Source: Metallyticus violacea (taxonomy: Eukaryota > Arthropoda > Insecta > Mantodea > Metallyticidae). Taken from it: a stretch of 64,000 nucleotides of DNA. Positions 33,048 through 42,929 of this stretch are shown here, one piece after another. Under the pieces are notes generated by a model, which saw only the letters and a list, made by a program, of their open reading frames with translations, ran no database searches and was not told the DNA's origin. Location: NCBI GenBank assembly GCA_030762175.1, contig CM060843.1, positions 31,034,001 through 31,098,000 on the forward strand, written 5' to 3'. The translations under genes were made by a program, and so were the position numbers. How positions within the stretch are numbered: position 1 is the first letter of the stretch; each line of letters opens with the position of its first letter.

Positions 33048-33096
<49 letters not shown>
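33041..33096. repeat. (TAA)n microsatellite at a LINE 3' end
   Basis: About 17 uninterrupted AAT/TAA units. It sits exactly at the 3' end of the minus-strand LINE relic that follows, so it is probably that LINE's tail. Confidence 0.9.
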
Positions 33097-33850
33097 GTTT
33101 ATTCACTGTTTGGTAATTACAATAATTACAACAGGCTTTGTCAAAAGAAAAAAGGAGAAAGAGTCTTAAAGTCTATGGATGAAGAGCAACAACTTATTCA
33201 CATTATATACATTGTAATTTTTGTTATTTCATATTACTCTTATTTTCTACTTCAAATTCTTGTATGCTGTAGAAAGGATGTTTAATTAACCATTTATATG
33301 CTCTCTCTTTGAATAGCTGAATATTTACAGCACTTATTTTTAAAGGAAGTGAATTGAGAAATTTTATTCCTGTTATTTTATAATATCCAGAGGTCTTTTG
33401 CAGCCTATGATATGGCATATCTACTCTGTTCCTGTTATGTGTGTATTTCACCCCTTACATTATAAATTTACTAATTCTCTTTAATATGTACCAAGATATC
33501 ATAAATATATAAATTAATAACTGTAAGAATTTCTAGATCTACAAATAGTGGCTTACAATGTTCAGTTTTCTTAGAGTTTGTTATTATTCTAATAACTTTT
33601 TTTTAAATTTGCACTTCTGCTATCCTTGGATTACTACCGCATAATACTAAGCCATATCTGAAAATGCTTTGAAAGAATGAAAAGTAGGCCATACAAACAA
33701 AATCTTTAGGGACAGCCTTTTTTAGGTTTGCTAGTAGAAATACAGTGTATGATATCTTACTACATATAAAATCTATGTGAGGATTACTACCAATAGAACG
33801 GAGAATTTTTATGTTATGTAATGAGATGTGCAAGCAGGAATTAGAAGAAT
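33097..33850 (-). pseudogene. LINE 3' half relic (post-RT region)
   Basis: 33833-33603 encodes ISYTVFLLANLKKAVPKDFV and FQSIFRYGLVLCGSNPRIAE, the post-RT segment (SKxxxxLxxLK..Y...YGxxxWG). 33451-33224 encodes YKITGIKFLNSLPLKISAVN and KWLIKHPFYSIQEF, the typical C-terminus. A break separates the two pieces. The 3' end passes into (TTA)n in minus sense, as in I/Jockey-type LINEs. Confidence 0.7.
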
Positions 33851-34292
33851 TATGGAAGCAGAGTTGTTGTTAGTACATGCAAATTTAATGATAAAATGTC
33901 AGAAATGAGTGACTAAACAGGGACACCATTTCAAAAAAGCTGCTGTAACCCATCATGAATTAAAACTAATATTATCAGCACGCTATTATTGACCAGAGTT
34001 ATGTGAGTAGAAATGCACGGGGAACTTGCCCATCAATGGTGTTGATGACTGGCAAACCTTAACTTCATGTAGTATGCATTCAACTGCACACTCAGGCTAT
34101 AAAAAAATTTCTGTATTTTTCTACAAGTTAGTCATATTGTGGCAAATTTGCTGGATGCTTAGTAAGAAGGGATGATTCTTGTCATTAAATATGTCATTAA
34201 TGTATTAAACAAGGATGTGGAAATGTTATTTGATAACACTTACAGCATTTGTATAAAATATAGTGAACTTTTGTAACAGTGGTGTCAAATAT
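33851..34292. other. no gene recognised
   Basis: AT-rich with only short ORFs. Confidence 0.5.
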
Positions 34293-34410
34293 TAACATTT
34301 TAAAAAAATTGAGTCGAGATTGTAACATACACACCACTAAAATTCAATAAAATGGAAGAATTTTAGTGGTGTGTATGTTATAATCTCGGCTCAATTTTTT
34401 TAAAATGTTA
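34293..34410. mobile_element. 118-bp hairpin MITE with TA ends
   Basis: Almost a complete palindrome. The left arm 34293-34345 (with CACACCACTAAAATTC) is the reverse complement of 34356-34410 (GAATTTTAGTGGTGTG) with very few mismatches and a loop of about 10 bp. Both ends carry TA, as expected for a Tc1/mariner-type target duplication. Confidence 0.75.
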
Positions 34411-34744
34411 CTTATAGTATTAATGTTATTTTTATAAAGAAGCTTGTGGATTGCTGCCAAACATATCTTACATTGTACTCTGTGAAAAGAATCAGTATGC
34501 AGCAAAAGTCAGTGTTCTCTGGCACCCAAATTTTTAAATACTGTACCCTCATTTCACTATGGAATCAGAATTTATACACTGTAGTGGAAACTATTTGAGC
34601 TTCAGTGGGAGCATGATTCCCAGTAAGATTGGAGTTAAAGATCCAATGTTGTAACCAAATCAGTTTGCTCAATGATGTTTATCATGCTAACTGCTTCAGT
34701 GGCATTTCTGAGAAAGAGCATGTTAGACTTTCTATTGTGAATTC

Positions 34745-35150
34745 ATGTATTGTGGAGTGTGCCAAGAGTGAAATATACACTAGAACAAAGAATGTTCAAT
34801 AACTGTTATGTGCAAAAAAAAATTATACAGGTACTACAGAGAGAATTTTGTACTAAATTTCCATCAGGAAGTGCAATTTTTAGATTAGTGAACGAAGTTC
34901 AAACCAAAGGCATTTTCATTGGTATGAAGCCAAGACCAAAATTTTAACAGAGGAGAAGCTTGATGAAATATGCTATCAATTAATAAATTCTCCTCAAAAG
35001 TGTTTTGACGCAATTAGCCCAGCAAGTTGATGCATCCGTTGGCAATGCATATAAAGTAACTCAGCTGCTGTATTTTCATCTATGTAAAATTAATGCTGCA
35101 CCTGAAAAAAACCCATGAAGGTACTGAAACAAAATGAATATTTGTGAACA
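34745..35150 (+). pseudogene. Tc/IS630-like transposase N-terminal HTH relic (DUF4817-type)
   Basis: 34750-34947 encodes YTLEQRMFNNCYVQKKIIQV and REFCTKFPSGSAIFRLVNEV, the characteristic first HTH of this group. After a stop, TEEKLDEICYQLINSPQK (second HTH) follows in another frame. The catalytic domain is missing. Confidence 0.7.
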
Positions 35151-35420
35151 TGAATTGTAATGAGGAGCTCAAAATATTTTCATAAGGATTCAGGCATGTT
35201 TCACAGTATAGGACAGTCACTTTGAGCATCTACATTATGGCGAGTAGAATATTAATTACACTTACTACCAATAAATAAAAGAAATAAATAAGTGCTTTGA
35301 GTTCTGATCACAAGACATAATTTCCCTCAGCATGTAGTGAGGCGTTACATATTAACTTCCCTCTCGCAAAACCAATTTCTGATTGCATAGCACAATGGGG
35401 ACCCCATATGTTCATTGGCT

Positions 35421-35660
35421 ATCTATTCAGGGAGTGAACGACTGACACATTTTGCTCAGAGGCCTCTTCTTTCAGGCTTGAGGTTCTTTTTCATATCATA
35501 AATGTACGACACGGGACCCACGGCTTTACTTCCCTTCCGAAGGAAGCCATACTTACGATTTTTAAGCCCAAAAAAATCCATCATTCCTGGCTGGGTTTGA
35601 CCTCAAGATCTTGGGTTTAAAAGGCAAGTATGGTTACCACTACACCACCAGGGCCGACAA
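35421..35660 (-). repeat. SINE-1 copy
   Basis: Reverse copy with TTTTGCTCAGAGGCCTCTTC, ACTTCCCTTCCGAAGGAAGC and tRNA-like head GGTTACCACTACACCACCAG at the right. Its 3' end (left) is truncated. Confidence 0.88.
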
Positions 35661-35862
35661 GTATAAATGAGACAACACATAGATTTGTGCTATCCTTATA
35701 ATGTGATGCTTTTGCAAGCATGTTTTAGGAGTATGTTTACGGAATTTGGGAATCCACACAGTGAAACTTTTGTTAATCTTATTTTGATTTAAAGTAAAAC
35801 ACTAAAAATCATGTCGTCACATTAAAACTCTCTTTAAGTTTCACAAACACACTTATAAAAGT

Positions 35863-35914
35863 AATTTTGGTACATGTTTCGTGAGGTACATTCCTCACAT
35901 TGTCAACCAAAACG
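35863..35914 (-). ncRNA. hammerhead-like motif (P4, 3' arm)
   Basis: Minus sense: TTTTGG, TTGACAA (core C3 to T and G8 to A), T, stem II GTGAGG/CCTCAC, GAAA, ACATGT, A, CCAAAA. Stem I TTTTGG/CCAAAA is a perfect 6-bp pairing. Confidence 0.6.
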
Positions 35915-35952
35915 ACGACTGAGGAGCCAATTTCAGCAAAGTATGTATGTTA

Positions 35953-36993
35953 CTATGCTTGCTCTGGTGGTCTGTTAATGAACTTAAACAATATGTTGTC
36001 TGCTTCCGGTATATCAAAATTCATAAGTTTGTATTCATATTTTTTTATGTAAATTTTTTCCCATATATTAAGTTCTTTCGGATGTTGAATTGTTTTTAGT
36101 AATGTTATGTCCTTCTCTATTTCATGATTCTCATTCCAAAAATGTGCAGCCACTGCTGATTTTTCTACTTGTTTGTGTCTAATATTTCTCCAGTGTTCCT
36201 TTAATCTTATCCCCAGATTTCTCTTTGTTTTTCCTATGTATATTTTCTCACAATCCTTGCAATTAATTCTATATATACCTGAATGTTCTTCTTTCTTCTT
36301 TTTTTGTTTAATTTTATTTAGATTTAATAGTTTACCAACACTAAATCTGTTTATTGGTGCTAGAGTAATGTTGTACTTTTTGAAAATTTTTTGGAATTTA
36401 TGGTTAACATAAGGGTGATATGTGAATTTTTGATAGGTATTTTCTTTAAGTGAAGAACTGAGTGTGGTGATTAGTTTAATTTCCTTTTTATTTTTAAATC
36501 TTTTTATTTTTTTATCTACCATTTGTTTGTTAAATCCATTTATTTCTGCTGTGTGTATTATATGTGCATATTCTTTCCTGTATTCTTCTTTACTGAGTGG
36601 TGTATTAACTAGCCTATATGTCATACTATTGAATGCTGCTTCCTTGTGGGGTCTGGGGTTGAAACCTTTTGCTTTTATGTAATTGTCGGTATGTGTGTCC
36701 TTTCTGTATATACCAAATTCTATATTTTTATTCCTTTTTATTATCCTTAGGTCCAGAAAAGGTAAAGTATTATTAACCTCGGTTTCCATAGTGAATTTTA
36801 TGGTTTTTTCTTGCAAGTTCAATAGTTTCAATGAATCTTCTATGAATCTATCTTCTACAATGGCAAACACATCATCAACATATCTGTACCATGTTTTGAA
36901 TATGTATGGGAAGGCTTTCATTATATGTGTTTCAAAATAGCTCATGAACAGATCAGCCAAAAATGGAGATAGTGGACTACCCATCATTAAACC
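35953..36993 (-). CDS. PLE RT C-terminal part plus GIY-YIG nuclease (P4)
   Basis: Open for 344 residues on the minus strand. It begins in RT motif B (MMGSPLSPFLADLFMSYFET), with YRYVDDVFAIV (motif C) close after, then TLPFLDLRII, the linker (FTYHPYVNHKFQKIFKKYNI, LAPINRFSV) and the nuclease: SGIYRINCKDCEKIYIGKTK, RLKEHWRNIRHKQVEKSAV, and the late glutamate in LNIWEKIYIKK. A lysine-rich KIKQKKKKEE stretch precedes GIY. The N-terminal RT half is missing because the inverted arm replaces it. There are no stops. Confidence 0.9.
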   Translation of the reverse strand, partial: GLMMGSPLSPFLADLFMSYFETHIMKAFPYIFKTWYRYVDDVFAIVEDRFIEDSLKLLNLQEKTIKFTMETEVNNTLPFLDLRIIKRNKNIEFGIYRKDTHTDNYIKAKGFNPRPHKEAAFNSMTYRLVNTPLSKEEYRKEYAHIIHTAEINGFNKQMVDKKIKRFKNKKEIKLITTLSSSLKENTYQKFTYHPYVNHKFQKIFKKYNITLAPINRFSVGKLLNLNKIKQKKKKEEHSGIYRINCKDCEKIYIGKTKRNLGIRLKEHWRNIRHKQVEKSAVAAHFWNENHEIEKDITLLKTIQHPKELNIWEKIYIKKYEYKLMNFDIPEADNILFKFINRPPEQA

Positions 36994-37138
36994 TGATTTT
37001 TGTTTATAAAACTTTCTAAACCGGAAACTTTCTTTCTAAAAACCGGAAGCAGACAACATATTGTTTAAGTTCATTAACAGACCACCAGAGCAAGCATAGT
37101 AACATACATACTTTGCTGAAATTGGCTCCTCAGTCGTC

Positions 37139-37188
37139 GTTTTGGTTGACAATGTGAGGAATGTACCTCACGAAACATGTACCAAAAT
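37139..37188 (+). ncRNA. hammerhead-like motif (P4, inverted 5' arm)
   Basis: Inverted copy of the 35863-35914 motif with the same stems: GTGAGG/CCTCAC, GAAA, ACATGT, and TTTTGG/CCAAAA. It is oriented opposite to the element's ORF. Confidence 0.6.
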
Positions 37189-37286
37189 TACTTTTATAAG
37201 TGTGTTTGTGAAACTTAAAGAGAGTTTTAATGTGACGACATGATTTTTAGTGTTTTACTTTAAATCAAAATAAGATGTTTTAGGAG

Positions 37287-37738
37287 CTTTCTCAATATCT
37301 GCTCACACAAAACAATGTGAAGAGTAAAGATACAGTATTTTAAAGTTCTGATCCTTAGGCCAAGCAGAATGAGGGAAAGAGGTTAAATGATGTTTCATTT
37401 ATAGTGAAAAAGCATTAAGATTATTAAATCTCATAAATTGTTTCACAATTACTATCTATGTTTTTATTATTACTATTTATTTTATTTTATTTTGGGTGCT
37501 ACATATATGTTGTCATGAGACCCATACATAAATGTGTGTTATGCTGCTACTTGAAAATTCTGCTTGATTTTTTCTATATATTAGTTATACATGGATGTGT
37601 TATAAAAACAGCCCGAAAGTTGTTGGTTACTTGTTAATCAGTATCTACAACACAGCAGCAACAAAAGAATTTTGCACATTCTGACTACAAAATCAAAATT
37701 TTTGCTTATGTATGATTTAAAATACAATGCTTACTCAC
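37287..37738. other. no gene recognised
   Basis: Intron sequence next to the 37739 donor, AT-rich. Confidence 0.5.
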
Positions 37739-37892
37739 TGTAAAGCCATCACCTTGCTGAACCATGACTAGAAGCAAAATATCTACCAGTCTTTGTACTT
37801 GACGCAAACCAAGTTCAGACGTAAACTCAGGTTCTTCAAATGCTATGGCTAAAACATTTAGGAACTCACGAGTATCAAAGTGAAGAAATGCC
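37739..37892 (-). CDS. VPS8: VPS8 internal exon (second visible)
   Basis: A 154-nt exon. The acceptor is TTTTAAACAG and the donor ACA/GTGAGTAAG. Its first base finishes the Arg codon begun in the 60871-60667 exon. It then reads Ala-Phe-Leu and FDTREFLNVLAIAFEEPEF, one of the most conserved VPS8 segments, through RLVDILLLVMVQQGDGFT, ending in phase 0 before the Pro of the next exon. No stops. The LINE relic beginning at about 37.95 kb lies about 60 bp upstream of its acceptor. The intron to the previous exon is 22.8 kb. Confidence 0.95.
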
Positions 37893-37954
37893 CTGTTTAA
37901 AAAAAAAATTAATGTACTTTAGAAAACATATTTTCTGCAAATTCTTTCAAGAAA

Positions 37955-40900
37955 ACAAAATTACTCACATGAAAAAGTTGAAACATGAAAAAAATTATGT
38001 AAACATTTACTATAATCTTTTGAAACATATAAGATGTTATAAATGGAAAGAGGAGTATGCAGAGTATTTCTGGAATAATTTGACATCCAAAATTGGGGAA
38101 ATTAGAGAGTATGGAGTTTAAGAGGCACTGAAAACAAGAAAGATAGAGGGGGCACTGGAAAGGTTGGAATCAATGGTAAGGTGGTCAGGAAGAAAGATGG
38201 AAGTGTATCAAATAGGAAATGTAAAAGTTATGGATGGTATGATAAAGAATGTGCAAAGGCAAAGAAAGAAGCGTTTAAGGATTTAATAAGGTGGATTTTG
38301 ACAGAAGAGGAAGATGATAGGCAAATTTTCTTGTTAAAAAAAAGGGAGGTTGGAAGTGTCTAGCGCAAGAAAAAAGGAAAGAAAGGCAGGAGAGAATGGG
38401 TGAAAAAATTAAGGAAGCCATCACAGCTTACGACAGTAAATATATATGGTCAGTTGTGAAGGATATCTTGAAAAGGAAAAGGGGAAGAAATAAGATAATG
38501 CCAATGGAATGAAAAACCACTTTAAAAATCTGATAGGTGGTGGGAAGGTTCATAGTTATGAACTAAAATTAGAAAGTATTGTAAATAGGATAGATTGTTT
38601 AGATAAAGAGTTTACTATGAATGAGGTAGGATATCAGATCAACATTTTGAAAAGAAAAAAGACTTTAGGAATAGATGGAATTCCAGGAGAGTTTTGGAAA
38701 ATATTTGCTGAAATGGAAAGAGGTATCTGGTTCCTAACAGAGTTACTAAATAGAATTAAGGAGAGGAAGCTAATATCCAAGAGCTGGAAACTGAGCATAA
38801 TAGTACCATTATATAAAGAAAAAGGTGATATAAATAACCTACATAATTTTAGAGGAATTAGTTTGTTATCTATTTTAGGTGAAATATACACTGGCATACT
38901 AAATGCAACATTGCATCAATGGGCAGAAAGTGAAGGTAAATTATTTCAGAATTTCAAGCAGGTTTTAGAAAAAGAGAGAGGAAAAAAAAAACAAGGATTA
39001 TATAGAGATAATCCACACCATAGTGATAAACGTTAAGAAATAAAAGGGGTAGGGTATATATTTTCTTTGCAGATTTTGAGAAAGCATTCAATACGATAAA
39101 CACAGATGCATTGGCATACAAATTGAAAAGAAGGGAATCGGTAGTAAATTTATTCTAGAACTTCAAAAATTAAATGAAGGAAGCAGGTTTGGTGTCAGAT
39201 GTGAAGATAATAGAACCATAGATTATATGATTAAAAATTTAGGTTTGAGACAGGGATGCAAATTGAGCTCGATATTATTTAATCTGTTCATAGATTATAT
39301 CCTAGATAAGATCATGGAAAACAATAGGCATTATCCAATAATTGGAAAGAAAGAATTACCAGGATTGCTTTTCACTGATAATCTCATAACAGGAGCAGTA
39401 ACTGTGCTAGAATTACAACATGCCATTGGTGAGATTACTAGATTTTGTGTAGAATGGGGTCTAAAAATAAATAGTAAAAAATAAAAGATAATGGTATTTA
39501 AAAAAGGAACAAAATTAAGAAAAGATGAAAGTTGGTTTATAAATAGAGACCCAATAGGGATAGTGAAAGGTTTTGATAATTTGGAGATGTGATTTATCAG
39601 TATGGAAGGTGGGAGGTATAATCTAAGTATGCATAAGCCAAAGGTCAATTAGCTGTGAATTGCTAATGAAATGGTTAGACTACATGAGGCTGTGGTTGAG
39701 TCTAACATGATATATGCAGTAGAAATTTGGGGAGTGTCAAAAAGATGAATAAAGATTGATGTGGTAATAGAATGTTTTGCAGAGAAGTTCTGGAGCTACC
39801 GAAGTTTGCCAAGGGGGTTAGTTTGGCAGAATTAGGAAGAGTAAGAAGGAAAGGTAAAATATTGGTACAGTTGTCTCAACTAAACAACAACAATGTATTA
39901 AAAGAATGTCTTATGTGTCAAAGAGATGTATTAATAAGAGAGAGTCGATACGGAGGTGGGAAACTATTAAAAGACATCGGAATGGAGGATTTATGGCGAC
40001 TGGGTGAAAGTAATGTTAGTGGATTTTGGAGAGTAGAAGATATAGAGAAGCAAGAGATTTGGGGTAGCTTAGAGGATAAATGTTCTTTAGATTTATATGA
40101 AGTAGTCAAAAGAAATTGGGGACAGGAGAAATATGTAGATAATTGTGATCAATTTGGCAAAATGGGTCTGGCATGGATGCTTACAGATGTAATATTTTAA
40201 AAAGGATTAAGAATAAATTTTAAAGAAGGATGTATAATGTATGGGAAAGTGGATAGTGTATTCCATTGTCTAATTGAATATGAAATGGTAAAAAGATGGC
40301 AGAATAGCATCTGAGATGGAAAATGGGACAATCTATGGCAAGATATTGACAATAAAAATGTTATCAGACATGAGGATAGAGAAAAGGAACAAGAATTTCT
40401 AGGAAAAGTTAATGACAAATGGAGAAGAATTATAAGGAAGGAGCTGGAGAGCACACAAAGTGGCAAAAATGGTAATTTATATTGGGGTTTTTTGTTACAC
40501 ATATAACCAGACAGTTAAGGTATGGGAGAATCTTACTTTTGGTATTGATAAATTTTTAGATATTTTGATAGTGTTAAATTTTTTAGACATTATATGTGTT
40601 TGTTTAGGTGTAATTGAGCAATTCAGAAATATGGGAAGTATTAGTGTAGAAAATGCAGTTAATTGGTTAAATGATTTTGGTATAAATTATTTATAGTATT
40701 GTGTTTTTCTTTTGGTTGGACCAGAGCCTGTTTCCCTGGATATTCCAGTAGATAGTTGCTGATGAACCGGGACTGGGGGGTGAAGCCAATCATATTGAAA
40801 TTTTGATTGGAGTTAGTGCCTTCTAGAATTGCAGAGGCATTGATCCTATTTATTATATTTTAATCTTAATTAGGCTTTTTGTGTTTATTTTGTTATAACA

Positions 40901-40960
40901 ATTTTGTGTGTTGATGTGTGCGAGAAAAATTCATTCATGCATTAATACTATAATCTCACT
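37955..40960 (+). pseudogene. LINE-a copy 1: RT to C-terminal region
   Basis: Broken plus-strand frames. 38181-38363 has SYGWYDKECAKAKKEAFKDL (the W.D..C...K segment between endonuclease and RT). 38509-39036 covers early RT: LGIDGIPGEFWKIF, LISKSWKLSIIVPLYKEKGD and NFRGISLLSILGEIY. 39227-39484 has LRQGCKLSSILFNLFIDYIL and LLFTDNLI (FADD changed to FTDN). 39772-40200 is the C-terminal region, and further pieces reach about 40700. It ends in an AT-rich 3' UTR with ATTCATTCATGCATT. No endonuclease is seen upstream. Confidence 0.8.
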
Positions 40961-41185
40961 AACAAATAATATAATTCCTATTACCAATTAACCATAATTT
41001 TTTTATCCTGCTATTGGGCAGCTGGTGCTGATTTAGTTTAGTATTTGAAAATGAACATTATAAAATAATTATTAAGAAAATCTGCTTATATAAAAAGAAT
41101 TTGCATTACTCTATGCATTCTAATTATCAACTGTTTGATGTTTCTCTTTGCTTGAAATGTAGCAAGTCTGTTAGTTATACCCCCA

Positions 41186-41470
41186 CGGGTGGCCGAGATC
41201 GTTAAGGCACGGACTCGTTAGCGGGAGGTCTGGGTTCGAATACCGCCAGGACCGTCCTCCCTGACTGAGGTTTTTCCAGGTTTTCCCCATCCACATAAAT
41301 AGCAAATGCCGGGGAGGTACCCTACACTTAGGCCTGGATCAATTCCTTCCTTAAAAATAAATCCTTTCCCAAAATACCATTTCATCTCATGCATCATCAG
41401 TATCCATCGCCTGTGGTGCCTCTGTAGAAAAAACAGGCATTAAGCACTATTAATTCATTCATTCATTTTC
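41186..41470 (+). repeat. SINE-2 copy, full length
   Basis: Head CGGGTGGCCGAGATCGTTAA (A box) and GGGTTCGAATACCGCC (B box), body GCAAATGCCGGGGAGGTAC, end GGTGCCTCTGTAGAAAAAAC with an ATTCATTC tail. A tRNA-like fold is plausible only for the first 75 bases, so this is a SINE and not a tRNA gene. Confidence 0.92.
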
Positions 41471-42360
41471 ATGTTAGTTATAAATCTATTAAAAAAGTAT
41501 GTACATTTTGTAATGAAAAGTATTTCAATTAATTTTGTTCTTTTATGTAAGAGGAACATTCCCAAACTCTTGATTAGTGATGCCCAGTGTGTATTAGAAT
41601 CCTTTCATGGCATATAAAGTCAGATCATTAGCTAATTACCAGTTGCAGCAGTTTAGTTAAGTTAAAAAAATAATAAATTATACCTGAAAATTATTTATGT
41701 AAAAAGTATTAAATAATTACATACTTTAATTAATCATATCACTGAATAAGTAAACAATAACTAGTCAGATGGGTTAGCCTGTTGTTCACTGCACATCTAA
41801 TATCTTGCAATCAAACTGGACAGAGTCACTCTCATTTCCTGTTCCTCTTGATTTTCATATGATACACAATAGCAATCTTCAAAAACTCTGCACAAATATG
41901 ACACTAAAAATTAAATTAAAAATTCACTGTGCTTTCCATTTAATAGTGGACATTTCCATCTTTTAGTAATATCCAAAAATCATATACTTTCATGCTGTCA
42001 ATTTCTATCTTAAGCACATTGTTGCAATTCAGTCCAATAAGATTTTCTCCTCCTGCAGAAGTAAATTCAAATGGAGCTATGGCTCTGAACAGATCTTGAA
42101 TCCATGAGAACTTGTCAATAGTATCTACTTGAAAGTATTTTTATTACCAGTTGATAAAATGTTCTAAGTGCTCTTCAAAAACAGATTTTATGTTGCAAGA
42201 GAATTCAACCTAATTAGAGATTACAAACTGCTGACGCTAAGGAAATCATTTTGGTCACCATTTTCATTCTTTTTTCCCCTTCTTAGTTTTAATTTTTTTG
42301 TAAAAGCTACAATATTCTCCATCAATATCAAAATATGCATATTGCAGAAAGATACCTATT
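41471..42360. other. no gene recognised
   Basis: AT-rich VPS8 intron. Confidence 0.5.
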
Positions 42361-42567
42361 ACATCCTAAACTTAGGTATTCATTTTTAACACTAAACTCC
42401 ACTTACTTACATAAAAATAAGAATCTCCCCCATCTTCAGTACTCACAGTGAGCAACTGAAGATGCGGGGAGATTCTTATTTTTATGTAAGTAAGTGGAGT
42501 TTAGTGTAAAAAATGAACACCTAAGTTTAGGATGTATTGCTACTCCATTGTCTACAGCTTCATAAGT
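42361..42567 (+). mobile_element. PLE-derived foldback element, family P2, no ORF
   Basis: Left arm (42361 to about 42440) and right arm (about 42458-42536) are inverted copies: ACATCCTAAACTTAGG against CCTAAGTTTAGGATGT, and ACTCCACTTACTTACAT against its complement. The centre carries back-to-back decayed hammerhead motifs (CAACTGAAGATGCGGGGAGA). A P2-type terminus (ACTCCATTGTCTACAGCTTC) follows only on the right. No clear target-site duplication was found. Confidence 0.75.
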
Positions 42568-42578
42568 ACAATATTTAT

Positions 42579-42802
42579 TACTTAAATGTAAATTGGAACT
42601 TGCACAGTGAAGCTAATCATATTAATTGTATCATTGTATGATTCAGTTGAACTACACACTCTTAAAGCTTCACTTACTTTTCATAAATGTATGGAACCGG
42701 TTTCGAGAACATTTAGTTCCCATCTTCAGCCAGGCTAAAGTTCAAGAAACCGATTCCATATATTTATGAAAAGTAAGTGAAGCTTTAAGAGTGAATCATA
42801 CA
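42579..42802 (-). mobile_element. PLE-derived foldback element, family P1, no ORF
   Basis: An 11-bp direct repeat ACAATATTTAT (42568-42578 and 42803-42813) is read as target-site duplication. Minus-oriented: the terminus with GGAACTTGCACAGTGAAGC is on the left, then an arm with CACTTACTTTTCATAAATG, a hammerhead-like motif, and the inverted arm at the right starting GAAACCGATTCC. About 224 bp, no coding sequence. It is inserted within a few bases of the end of the P2 foldback. Confidence 0.85.
42691..42736 (-). ncRNA. hammerhead-like motif (P1 foldback)
   Basis: Minus sense: CTGG, CTGAAGA, T, stem II GGGAACT..TGTTCTC, GAAA, ACCGGT, T, CCAT. Almost identical to the copy at 4501-4543. Confidence 0.65.
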
Positions 42803-42929
42803 ACAATATTTATATTTATTACATGTTTTCAAAGATGTCACAAAAATATGCTAGTTTTATCCAAGCATTTATTTCCACAGAGCATTGACAACACTATCAA
42901 AAATATTAGGGGAGTTTAATAATTATGTG

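Larger units (their letters stand above)
35732..37274 (-). mobile_element. Penelope-like element, family P4, with 240-bp inverted arms
   Basis: A 12-bp direct repeat ATGTTTTAGGAG (35720-35731 and 37275-37286) is its target-site duplication. Left 35778 to about 36010 and right about 37036-37274 are inverted copies with almost no differences, covering the end of the ORF, a hammerhead-like motif and the 3' arm. On the left, outside the arm, a further 46 bp (35732-35777) contains the terminal motif GGAATCCACACAGTGAAACT. It is oriented minus, with ORF inside. Confidence 0.92.

Noticed and set aside
37840..38121. A plus-strand 93-residue gene overlapping the VPS8 exon
   Set aside because: Its first part is antisense to the VPS8 exon and the rest is LINE-a sequence; the frame is accidental.
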